DNA of 64,000 bases from Chondrus crispus (Eukaryota; Rhodophyta; Florideophyceae; Gigartinales; Gigartinaceae). This document shows, in pieces, positions 53,482-64,000 of this stretch (position 1 is the first letter of the stretch; every line of letters begins with the position of its first letter). The DNA is taken from NCBI RefSeq assembly GCF_000350225.1, contig NW_005178551.1, positions 84,162 through 148,161 on the forward strand, written 5' to 3'. Position numbers and translations under genes: made by a program. Under the pieces are notes generated by a model. It was not told the origin of the DNA, searched no databases, and saw only the letters and a program-made list of their open reading frames with translations.

Positions 53482-54153
53482 ATGCAAAGTAAGTTTTGAG
53501 TTTCTTTCCATTTCCTACACATCTAAGTGATTGTCTTTGCACGTTTTGGTGGTTCTTAAGAGCAATAATTCCAAAATCTGTTACTGACGATTATCTTCAT
53601 ATTCCTTATTGTGAATACCTGTTTTTACGGGGTTGTGTTAGATCTGGAATTAGTACCGGTGCGCTCTGCGCCTGGAAAGCTGGTCACCGGTCGAACGGTT
53701 CGGACATCGGAGATCGTATGCGTTGAGGTGCTTGAGCTTGAGGATCAACCTTCGCCTCGGCTCGCGCTTTCGGGTCCGTCCTGGAGTTGCGCACCTTATA
53801 GGATTCCTCGTATTCTGCGCTCTGTTCCCGCACTAATAAAGAGAACTACACATCGACTTTCTGCTCGGAATGCGGCTGTTCTCGCGGATAAAGAGTTTAA
53901 GCGTGAGCGCAAGAGGAATCGTAAGGTGTGCCCGCGGTATAAGCGGTATTGTAAAGTGTGCGGCGTTAGTGGCAATAGTGCGAAGGCCTTTTACGACCAC
54001 ATTCAGTCTAGGTCTCATCGCATTCAAGTTGCCAACGCAAAGGAGACTCCGCGTTGTATCCCTTGCAATCGCGTCTTTGAGTCTCACGGGCACCTGAAGT
54101 GCCACGGGAACGGTGCCGCACACTTAAAGGTAGTTTGTGAACATAATAGTTAG
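53482..54153 (+). CDS. Zinc-finger ORF upstream of copia gag, possibly spliced
   Basis: ATG CAA A (53482-53488), an intron of 153 bp with donor GTAAGT (53489) and acceptor TTAG (ending 53641), then an open frame to TAG after CEHNS (54153). This gives about 173 residues. An unspliced alternative starts at ATG 53611. The basic C-terminal half has two zinc fingers of the U1/zf-met kind: CKVCGVSGNSAKAFYDHIQSRSH and CIPCNRVFESHGHLKCH, and before them a KRERKRNRKVCPRYKRY stretch. Such fingers bind RNA or double-stranded nucleic acid. It lies between the copia leader and gag (ATG 54326). Splice sites and frame are conserved in the copy at 45867-46629 as far as that copy reaches. Confidence 0.5.
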
Positions 54154-54325
54154 GGATTTCATCCAAATAAATTCACATATCTGTTCGCAAATTTCTCCTA
54201 GTGCAACTTCATAGTAATCATATCGAATTTCTTAGACGGGTGGGCTTGCCATTGTGTTGACTATCGGTTAACGGCTTGGGATCCCCGAACGGATTTTCGA
54301 ATACTTGAAGTTTATTTGCACTAAA
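54154..54325 (+). other. Spacer between the zinc-finger ORF and gag
   Basis: AT-rich leader sequence of 172 bp just before the gag ATG. No feature is recognised. Confidence 0.4.
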
Positions 54326-57300
54326 ATGGAAGATCAAGGAGGAGGAGGATCCATCAGAATCGACAAACTGACGGACTCCAACTTCTACGTGTGGAAGCAG
54401 AAAATACAACTTCTGCTTGCTCCACGTGATGTTGACCAATACATCGTTGAGGGAAGAGTTCCAAGTGAGGAACGCGCGGAAGAGCGTAAGAAGTGGATCA
54501 GAGGTGACAGTAAAGCTAAAGCACTGATTGGTCTCTCCCTATCAGATGAGCATCTTGAGCATGTACGTGATGTTGATACTGCTCATGAGATGTGGGAAGC
54601 TATTGTCAACGTGTTTGAGAGGCACACTTTGCTGAACAAACTAGCTGCACGTCGTGAGTTCTACACTGTGAAGATGCTTTCCGGTGAAAAGGTGCTTGCA
54701 TACATCAATCGTGTCAAGCAGCTGGCAGCCATCCTCAAGTCAATGAGCGTAAACATCGATGACAAGGAGATGGCCATGGCAGTGCTCAACGGTCTGCCTG
54801 CCCGTTTCGAGGCTCTCATCGTTGCACTTGATGCTCTCGGTAATGAGGAAAAGATATTCAGTTTGGACTTTGTGAAAAGTCGTCTGCTGCAGGAAGAGCA
54901 ACGAGCAAACATGAAGCCTAGCTCCTCACAGACATCGGCTCTGGTTAATCGTGCCCCGAACAATCGGGACATAAACGATTACAAATGCACGAACTGCGGT
55001 CATACAGGCCATACGGCAACCCGCTGCTGGGGAAAGGATTTGAATGGGCGTCGCCCGGCTCCTCCTAGCGGATATAAACCGCGTATGTCTCAGCGGAAAC
55101 AATCTGCATTTGTCACACAGAAACCTGATCCCGACATGCTTGTAAACAGCGTCGACTTCACATGTCTGATGTCGAAAGCTTCGCACACGAACGATATGGA
55201 GATGTTGCCTTCGTGGCTCGTAGATTCAGCTTGGACAGCTAATATTACATATGACCGATCTTTGTTTGCAACGTATGAGCCAGTTGAATCCGCCTCTGTT
55301 CAGATGGGAACCAAGGCTAGGGCAAAGGTTGCCGGCCGTGGTGACGTTCACTTGAAGTTAAATGTGAATGGCCGCATCGAACCGTGCAAGTTGACGGATG
55401 TATTGCACGTTCCGGACTTTGCGTTCTCTCTGCTCTCTGTCAGTCGAATGACTGAACTTGGACTAAAAGTTGGGTTCGAAAATGGAAAATGCATGATCAG
55501 ACGAGGCCCAACTGTAGTGGCGACTGCGACATTGGTTGGAGAACTTTACGTTCTCGACATCGTCAGTGACATCGGATCTGCACATGCTGCCACCCTGCAA
55601 ACGTGGCATGAGCGCTTTGCACATGTGCATTCTCAAGGTATTGCTTCGATGATTCGTGACAATGTGGTAAGTGGAGTCAAACTACTTGGTAATGAGGCTA
55701 ACAAAATCAACAATACTGACAATGATTGCATCTCTGAAAAATGTTCTGCGTGCGTCTACGGCAAAGCCACTCGATCTCTGATCCCAAAAGAGCGGTCCTC
55801 AAGGCGGGCATACTTCTGTCTAGACTTAGTTCACTCTGATGTTTGTGGCCCCTTAGAGGTGCAGTCCATTGGTGGTGCCAAGTACTTCATTACCTTCATA
55901 GATGATCACTCAAACTGGTCAGTAGTGTACCCTATGCACCATAAATCAGAAGCATTTGAACGATACAAAATGTTTGCACAACTTGCTCAGACTCACACTG
56001 GTCGCAAGATCATAGTGCTTCGCACCGATCGAGGTGGTGAGTATCTGTCCACGGAGTTTAAGTCTTTTCTGATTGCAAATGGTACTCAGCATCAAATGAC
56101 GACCGCGTACACACCGGAGCAAAATGGCGTCGCCGAACGACTGAACAGAACTTTGGTAAACTTGGTGCGCTCCATGCTAGCGCACAAGGAAGTTACAAAG
56201 GGGTTCTGGGCAGAAGCACTTTCCAATGCAGTGTACGTTCGAAATCGAGTCACGTCACGTGCCATTCCCCCCAAGATGACCCATACCACTTACGGATGAA
56301 ATCTGTGCCAAATGTTGGTCATTTGCGTGTTTTCGGTTCAAAGTGTTGGTATACATTACCAAAACACAACATCCAGAAACTTGACGCCCGTGCAAAGGAG
56401 GCAATGTTTCTAGGGTATGCTGAAAATACGAAAGCTTACAAGTTGTGGAATGGTGATTTGCACAAAGTGATCGTATCCAGAGATGTTACTTTTGACGAGT
56501 CCACGGGAGGCAAATCTGGTGAACCGATGGATACAAACGAGGAGGCTACAACTGACGATGACACAATCAACTTGAACATCGATGAGGAGGTTGCAGAAAA
56601 TGATGCAGTGGCATCAGAAGCATCATCGCCGGATGAACAACAAGACTCTGATGAATCCTCCAACTCCTCCCCAACTTCAGGAGAGGACAAAACCACCGAA
56701 ACAGTTGAGCAACACGTAGTTGAGGAAGAAACTATTGATCCGCCAACTAGTCTCCGTCGGTCCACTCGCGTTCGCAAAACGCCTGGGGCGTGGTGGGCAG
56801 CAGCTGTGGTGACTGCTGGACTCCTTAGCCACGCCCATGTGATAACGGAAATCCCAAACTCGTACAAGCAAGCTATGGATTCTCCAAAAGCTCGCTTCTG
56901 GCAGAAGGGCATCGACAAAGAACTTGCTTCACAACACAAAAACAAAACATGGACATTTGTTCCAAGATCTCAAGCATCAAACGTCCTGACGTCGAGGTGG
57001 GTTTTCAGAGTGAAGCAACTTCCTGACGAGTCCGGAAAATTGGTCGAAACTGCAAAGGGACGTCTTGTGGCACGAGGCTTTCGACAAGTAGAAGGCATCG
57101 ATTGCAATGAAACTTTCGCCCCTGTCATCAAGTTCACAACTATCCGTCTGCTGCTGGCACTGGTTGCGCACTTTGACCTTGAGCTGCATCAGATGGACGT
57201 GGTGACTGCCTTCCTCAACGGTGACCTTCACGAAGAAATCTACATGGAGCAACCTGAAGGATGCATCGACAAAGTCAAACCAGATTCGGTGTGTAAACTT

Positions 57301-58443
57301 TTGAAAGCAATCTATGGTCTTAAGCAAGCCCATCGCCAATGGCATAGTAAGATCGATGAGTTTCTGATCACTGAACTTGGTTTCAACACTACACGCAGCG
57401 ACCCATGTCTTTACATTCGACGTCAAGGCAATGTCATCATGATTATCGCGTTGTACGTGGACGATCAGCTGCTGGCTGGAAGTGACTTGGAGGCCATATT
57501 ATGGATGAAAAATGAACTCAACAAACGATTCGATATAAAAGACCTTGGCGAGGCAAAGACTTGTATTGGTCTAGAGATCGACCGTATACGTTCTAAACAC
57601 GTCCTGACCGTCACGCAGTCGAAGTATGCCCAAGCAGTACTGAAACGGTTCAAAATGTCGGCATGCAATACTTGCGTTACTCCGATGGAACAGTCTCGAC
57701 ATGTCACAATGCAAGTGGCCGAAACTGGAACTGATGACAACCCATGCTTTGAACCATATAGTCAGGCTATTGGATGTCTAATGTTCCTAATGGTCGGGAC
57801 CCGCCCCGATATTGCGTTTGCCATTGGAAAGTTTTCTCAACACTGTGCCAACCCTCACGAGTCGCACTGGTCAGGTGTGAAACGTGTGTTGAGATACTTG
57901 CGTGGGTCCCAGCATCTTGGAATGGTGTTTGGTAAAGATGATCTTGGTACGGAACTTCATGGGTATAGCGACGCAGATTGGGGTGGATGCCTTCAATCAC
58001 GAAAATCAACGAGTGGGTACGTGTTCAAGCTTTGTGATGGGCCAATCAGTTGGGCTTCCCGGAAACAAACAGTAGTTGCAAAGTCTACTTGTGAGGCAGA
58101 ATACATCGCACTCAGTGAAGCATGCAAAGAGGCTGCGTGGCTTCGACGCTTCAATGCCGATGTACTTGGTGCGAATTCGGATCCAACAATTTGCGTTGGA
58201 TGTGACAACGCTGGTACGATTGCGTTTGCTCAGAACAAATCTACAAATCGTCGGAACAAGCACATTGATATTACGTATCATTTTGTTCGAGATGCGGTGC
58301 AGCGAAAACTGGTCACATTGTACCATTGTCCGACAACAGAAATGCCAGACGATATGCTGACCAAACCACTTGGTCGCGTGCTGTTTGAAAAGTTCGTGGG
58401 CATGGTTGCGCTTTCCGAGTGCAAAGCTGCCCAAAGCATGTGA
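54326..58443 (+). pseudogene. Copia B Gag-Pol, one frameshift and altered protease site
   Basis: ATG 54326 gives MEDQGGGGSIRIDKL, the usual start of copia Gag. A gag helical region is followed by a CCHC knuckle (CTNCGHTGHTATRC, about 54986). The protease site is altered to DSAWTANI (about 55228) from the DSGCSAH seen in copia C. Then come the pre-integrase zinc site, the integrase core (FIDDHSNWSVVY, RTDRGGEYLS, GVAERLNRT), a one-base loss near 56280, the linker, reverse transcriptase with YVDD (about 57453), and RNase H (SDADWGG to DMLTKPLG). The stop is TGA at 58441-58443. The frameshift and the protease change make this copy dead although it is otherwise complete. Confidence 0.9.
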
Positions 58444-58445
58444 TC

Positions 58446-58454
58446 GAGGGGAGG
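58446..58454 (+). other. Polypurine tract of copia B
   Basis: GAGGGGAGG between the pol stop and the LTR start TATTG. The same sequence precedes the LTR of copia A. Confidence 0.7.
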
Positions 58455-59718
58455 TATTGAAAATGTGCGACCACATGCTGTTATCTGAAAAGGTCAAAAT
58501 CGAGTGACACGTGTACATGACTGCACGGTCCGGGCGCTCTTACCCATATCACGACATGACACGTGTAAAATCCCAGATTTTGGGGTTCCGGGGACGAAAG
58601 TGGCCTCTCGGAGGGTCATGCAAATTTGCATAGTTTTGCCAAGTGGAACCTTGGCCCGTAGCACTATAGACTACACAGGAAATACTGCAATTCTATTGGC
58701 CCTAAGGTCTAATGCTGCAAATCAATTGGTCGAGCGTTGTCCACGTGTGCGTCATTGGCCTTGTGATGTACTTTAAATGGCCTGTATAGGCCATAATTAC
58801 GTTGTTTTGGGGGTTTCAAGTGGTTTGCCATGGTTGTAATGGGTAATTGCATTGGGCCCCCGGGCGGGACACATGTATGCCGTGTACACATGTACACGTC
58901 GCCATGTGGATTCGTGTACGTACACATGTACACGCATCCAGGTGTATGCACATGAGGGTTTACAGTTTTACAGTGTCAGACTGTTTGCGATCCTGCGCGT
59001 GTCCGAGTACAGTACATGTGAATCAAAAGTACAACAAGTACTTCTCGCGAGAGGAATACAGTTGTGCGATTATTCTGTGTACGCGTCACGCTGTATGCGA
59101 GTCTTGCGTGAGCACGCGCCGTTGCACTGTGCTCTCGTCATGGTGCGCCGTTGGATGCAAGTTCATGACAGTACTCGTGTGATTTACATGTATTCTCATG
59201 TGAGTTGTGTGGGAAGTCTGGATGCACATTGTTATAACTTGCCATAATTGTCTGACAGTGCTTGGCGAAATTAGTAAGGTGAAAAACAAGGATACGTATG
59301 GCGATTGTGATATGAAAGACGTTTGCGTTGTTGGAAATAGACAAGTGCCAAGTTGTTCGTTGCACAACAATGAAGTCTGGCATGACTGGATGCAGATTAG
59401 TAAGGTGTGAAACAGTTGCATGCATACGGCCATGGTTTACAGTCATTTGGAATGTGTAGAAATAGTTGTGAGCTAATAGTTACGAATCGATTCGTAAGGT
59501 GGAAATCAAACAGTATGGTCGGGCCACAAGAGGACCGCGCTTGGTCGCGCATAGTGCAGTATGGTTTACTGGGAGTCGGAGTAGAGTGATAGTGTAGCAC
59601 TCGAAGTGTATAAGTATCGCAGGAAAACGGCTTCAAAGTAAACCTCGGCACCAACTCCTTCACTCACACACATCAACCTGCCTTCCTTCTTTCCCTTGCC
59701 CCTCCGAACCTACCATTA
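58455..59718 (+). repeat. 3' LTR of copia B
   Basis: 1264 bp from TATTGAAAATG to CCATTA. It carries ATGCAAATTTGCAT (58618-58631), many TGTACACATGTACAC and ACACGTGT palindromes, and a TATA-like GTGTATAAGTATCG near 59606. Its first 120 bp match the copia A LTR well, but the middle of U3 is clearly different. Confidence 0.88.
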
Positions 59719-62371
59719 TACTTTGCTCAACAAACTTGCCGCCCGTCGCGACTTTTACACTGTATCCATGCTCCCATCCGAGAAAGTGCTCGTGTTCATC
59801 AATCGTGTGAAGCAACTTGCTGCCAGATTGCAGTCAATGAGTGTTGAGATTGACGATAAAGAAATTGCAATGGCTGTGTTGAATGGCTTGCCTCCACGAT
59901 TCGATAACTTGATTGTTGCTCTTGACGCACTTGGCAATGAAGATAAAGTGTTTGGACTCGAGTTTGTGAAGAGTCGTCTGCTGCAAGAAGAGCAACGAGA
60001 AAGCATGAAGACTGCTTCTGCTTCATCACCACATGCACCTGCACTTGTCAATCGTATGCCTATTCGACGCGATATGAAATGTACGAATTGCAATAGACAT
60101 GGGCATACTGCAGCGCGTTGCTGGGGCAAGGATGTGAATGGGCGCCGACCAGCACCGCCAGACGGGTTCCGGTCCCGCAACCCCGGCATGAAGCCAAGTG
60201 CATTTGTATCTCGAGATGAAACTTCTACTGCTGCCTTTGCTGAAAGCGACTCTACATGCCTGCTTTCGACTTCTTCTCCCGAAAGGAAGGCAGTGAACGC
60301 AGGGTCATGGCTTGTGGATTCCGGTTGCAGTGCCCACACTACATTTGATCGCTCTTTGTTCGTTACGTATGAACAGATGCAATCTGGATCAGTCGAGATG
60401 GGCACGAAGGCTAGAGCTAATGTCGCTGGTCGCGGCGAGGTAGAATTCATGTTGAACGTCAACGGTAGTCCCCATCCTTGCAAGTTGTCAAACGTTTTGC
60501 ATGTCCCTGATTTCGGATACTCGCTACTGTCTGTTAGCCAAATGGTTTCAAAGGGTTTGCAAGTGTCATTTGAAAATGAAAAATGCCGCGTTACTGCAGG
60601 ACCAACTGTAGTTGCCACAGCGAGTCAAGTTGGGGATTTGTACATACTTGACGTCATGAATGAAACCTTTTCTGCTCACGTAGTTACCCTGCAGACGCTA
60701 CATGAACGAATGGCCCATGTTAATGTACAAGGAATCGCATCAATGATTCACAATAATGTGGTAAGTGGCATCAACGCTCGTCAAAGCGATGTCATCAGTG
60801 CAATGAATCCGAAGTCTGACAATCACTCTCCCATTTGTCCTGCGTGTGTGTTTGGCAAAGCAACGCGATCAGTAATCCCAAAACAGCGATCATCGTTTCG
60901 AGCACAGAACTGTCTTGACTTGGTACATTCTGACGTTTGCGGTCCGCTCGAAGTACAGTCCATTGGTGGTTCGAGATACTTCATTACATTTGTAGATGAT
61001 CACTCGAACTGGGTAGTTGTGTACAAGATGAGAAATAAATCTGAGGCGTTTGCAAAATACAAGCTGTATGAAAAGTTGGCTCAAACCCACACTGGTCGCA
61101 AAGTAAAGGTGCTTCGCACTGATCGAGGGGGAGAGTACTTGTCGACGGAATTCAAGTCGCATTTAGATTTAAACGGTACGCAGCACCAACTCACAACGGC
61201 GTACACCCCTGAACAAAACGGTGTTGCTGAACGTTTAAATCGAATCTTGATTGATCTTGTCCGTTCCATGCTTTCTCATAAACAGGTCAGTAAGCGATTC
61301 TGGGCCGAGGCTCTTGCCACTTCGGTATATGTACGTAATCGAGTTACTTCACGCGCTTTGCCCGTTAATACAACTCCGCACCTCATTTGGATGAATTCTA
61401 CTCCAAATGTTGGCCATTTGCGAGTATTTGGGTCAAAGTGTTGGTATACATTACCAAAATTAGAGCTCCGTAAGCTGGACTTGCGAGCGCGTGAAGGGAT
61501 GTTTCTTGGGTACTCGCAATGCAGTAAGGCATACAAACTTTGGGACGGAGAGTTGAATAAAATTGTTGTGTCACGGGATGTCAAGTTTGATGAATCGACA
61601 TGTGGTATGCATGACATTCCTGCACACGAAGGTGATTCAATCAACTCTGATGTTGACGTTGTACTGCTCGATGGCGACAATGGGAATACAGCTGATACCC
61701 CAAATACGGATGAGGTCGGTTCTGAAGAGGATGAAGTTTCGGAGGAGGTTCTTGAAAACGATGGTACTCATTCTGTAAGTGAGAATGATGAAGATGAAGA
61801 TGATGTACCAACTGCCGTCGAAACTCCGAATGTTACCCCTCCAACTCCGACTCCAGCTGTGCGAAGATCGTCTTGAGTCAGCAGACCTCCCGGATCATGG
61901 TGGAGGAGCAACTTTGCAGCTGCTCTTCTTTCACATGCGCATGTCGCTATTGAAGGTCCCAAGACTTTCAATCAGGCAACCAACGGTCCTACAGCTGCAT
62001 TTTGGCAGACCGGCATTGATAAAGAACTTGCCTCGCAGACTAAGAATCGAACTTGGAAACTTATTCCTCGATCTGAGGCGTCAACCATCTTGACATCTAG
62101 ATGGGTTTTCAATGTCAAGCAACTGCCTGATGCAAATGGCAATATAGTTGAAAGTGCAAAAGCCAGACTTGTTGCTCGTGGATTCTAGCAAGTGCAAGGT
62201 CTTGACTATACTAAGACATATGCCCCTGTCATAAAGTTTACCACTATTCGTCTACTTCTTGCCTTAGTTGCTCATTAAGACCTCGAACTTCATCAGATGG
62301 ATGTCGTGACTGCGTTTTTGAACGGCGACTTGGATGAAGACATCTACATGGAGCAACCCGAAGGGTGCATT
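59719..62371 (+). pseudogene. Copia C internal fragment (gag to reverse transcriptase)
   Basis: It starts in mid-gag (LLNKLAARRDFYTV) directly after an LTR end. It includes the CCHC knuckle (CTNCNRHGHTAARC), protease with an intact DSGCSAH site (about 60320), the integrase core (FVDDHSNWVVVY, RTDRGGEYLS) and part of reverse transcriptase up to YMEQPEGCI. Stops occur at 61874-61876, 62186 and 62276. Sequence identity to copia A and B is moderate, so this is an older lineage. It ends exactly where an inverted LTR begins and has no primer site or polypurine tract of its own. Confidence 0.85.
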
Positions 62372-64000
62372 TAATGGTAGGTTCGGAGGGGCAAGGGAAA
62401 GAAGGAAGGCAGGTTGATGTGTGTGAGTGAAGGAGTTGGTGCCGAGGTTTACTTTGAAGCCGTTTTCCTGCGATACTTATACACTTCGAGTGCTACTCTA
62501 TCGCTCTACTCGGACTCCCAGTAAACCATACTGCACTATGCGCGACCAAGCGCGGTCCTCTTGTGGCCCGACCATACTGTTCGATTTCCACCTTACGAAT
62601 CGATTCGTAACTATTAGCTCACAACTATTTCTACACATTCCAAATGACTGTAAACCATGGCCGTATGCATGCAACTGTTTCACACCTTACTAATCTGCAT
62701 CCAGTCATGCCAGACTTCATTGTTGTGCAACGAACTACTGGAAGGTCAGCGGGGCAAAGGGAAATCGAAGGACGGTTGATGAGGTGAGGTTGAAGGATTG
62801 GGTACCGATTTACTTTGAGTCGCCAACTTCTGGCACTACTTATACACTTCTGCAATCTTCTAGAACTCTACTACCAAACACTACGACACACATACTACAA
62901 ATGTATTGGCTCTAACACATGTGCCCGTCTTGCTACTCAGCCAAACTGGCGATGGCCCAATAAACAGAACAGAAAACCGCCTTACGAATTACCACTGTCA
63001 TGACGGAGAAATTAGTAAGGCAGTACAACAAAGCACAGCAAAGCACAAATTCCCATACTATTCCAAATCCAGCGTGGCACAAATTCGTAAGGCACGTTTA
63101 CAGCTCACACGTTGCCTTACGAATTCACGTCAATCCTGCAAGGACTGTTTACAGCGCATACGTTGCCTTATGAATCTGAATCTCTCGTGAGGTTCTGTCC
63201 ATTGTCAATTACAACAGTGCACATTTTGCCTTACGATTTCAAAACTCGCGCAACGGTATCTTTGTGTCCTGCTGTACCCGTGCTGCACTCCATGGACGCT
63301 GTAAACCTTTGGCACGTGCCAAGCACCCGCCACCAAGGTTCCACACTTTGTCTGTAAGACTGCAGGCGAACTGTACGCGTCCGACAGTGTAATGAGGACA
63401 TGTGTCCAGGTCATACACGTGTCGGGCGAAGAAAATGAAACATGCTCAGATTGTACTGTACACCGCAACCGTGTACATAATTCACACGTGTACACGTTGA
63501 AAACCAAACGTGCTCCTGAGGTACTGTAGAGTGCAACCGTGTACAGAAATCACACGTGTACACGTTGAAAATAGAACTTGCTAAGCTCGTCACGCGGAGT
63601 GTTTTCATTTTACACGTGTCATACCTGTCGTCGTGTGTCATGCATATCAGCATGTGGTCGTAGAACTACAACACGAACAACTTGGCCCTTGTCTATTTCC
63701 AACAACGCAAACGTCTTTCATATCACAATCGCCATACGTATCCTTGTTTCTCACCTTACTAATTTCGCCAAGCACTGTCAGACAATTATGGCAAGTTATA
63801 ACAATGTGCATCCAGACTTTCTACACAACTCACATGAGAATACATGTAAATCACACGAGTATTGTCATGAACTTGCATCCAACGGCGCACTATGACGAGA
63901 GCAAAGTGCAACGGCGCGTGCTCACGCAAGACTCGCATACAGCGTGACGCGTACACAGAATAATCGCACAACTGTATTCCTCTTGCGAGAAGTACTTGTT
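62372..64000 (-). repeat. Copia-type LTR in minus orientation, split by a solo LTR
   Basis: It begins TAATGGTAGG, the reverse complement of the LTR end, and mirrors 59718 downward: 62372-62735 and 63674-64000 together match the LTR of copia B inverted. It runs off the window and should be the 3' LTR of a further minus-strand element to the right. Confidence 0.85.
62736..63673 (-). mobile_element. Solo LTR of a copia subfamily nested in the LTR
   Basis: 938 bp flanked by a perfect 5-bp duplication CGAAC (62731-62735 and 63674-63678). Read on the minus strand it starts TGTTGTAGTTCTACG and ends CCTTCCAGTA. It has the same order of motifs as the copia LTRs (ACACGTGT arrays, TATA-like box, pyrimidine-rich end). 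The fragment at 46630-47134 is its closest relative here. Confidence 0.85.

Overview
The window is nuclear DNA of a eukaryote, most likely a florideophyte red alga of the Chondrus type. The reasons are long intronless genes next to a few short spliceosomal introns, a plastid-type class II DAHP synthase, an apoptosis-inducing-factor-like flavoprotein, and small gene islands in a sea of nested transposable elements. The species assignment is inference. An assembly gap lies at 15938-16642.

Layout. 1-5850 is DNA-transposon debris: a pogo/CENP-B-type transposase split by a solo LTR, then a second pogo-like element (3245-5850) with a smaller element nested in it. 6109-18000 is the gene island. It holds a 1763-residue STAND protein (NB-ARC, Sel1/TPR-like, Roc-COR, TIR) on the plus strand. 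On the minus strand it holds an AIF-like oxidoreductase, a class II DAHP synthase running into the gap, and a VOC-fold (PhnB-like) gene with one frameshift. 18127-22592 holds an internally deleted pogo-like element whose transposase ends in a PIP-box-like motif, and a PIF/Harbinger element with both of its genes, each damaged.

23489-43544 is Ty3/gypsy territory. One chromovirus-type element lies on the minus strand with a long left LTR and an intact gag. A second lies on the plus strand, fused to the truncated right LTR of the first. Its pol is broken by only two nonsense codons. Downstream is a 3.6-kb tract with repeated hairpins, two E2F-like sites and an antisense reading frame.

43545-64000 is Ty1/copia territory. 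LTRs lie in both orientations. A primer site is complementary to the anticodon arm of initiator tRNA-Met. A duplicated leader may encode a spliced zinc-finger protein ahead of gag. There are three gag-pol copies (minus, plus and a plus fragment), a remnant of an ABCB-type transporter gene with three introns, and two nested solo LTRs.

The cellular genes share no evident pathway: innate-immunity-like signalling, mitochondrial redox or cell death, shikimate entry, and a small metabolic enzyme. Most other coding sequence belongs to transposons, nearly all of it damaged. The best candidate for new biology is the NB-ARC/Roc-COR/TIR fusion. Next come the upstream zinc-finger frame of the copia element and the antisense frame behind the second gypsy element.
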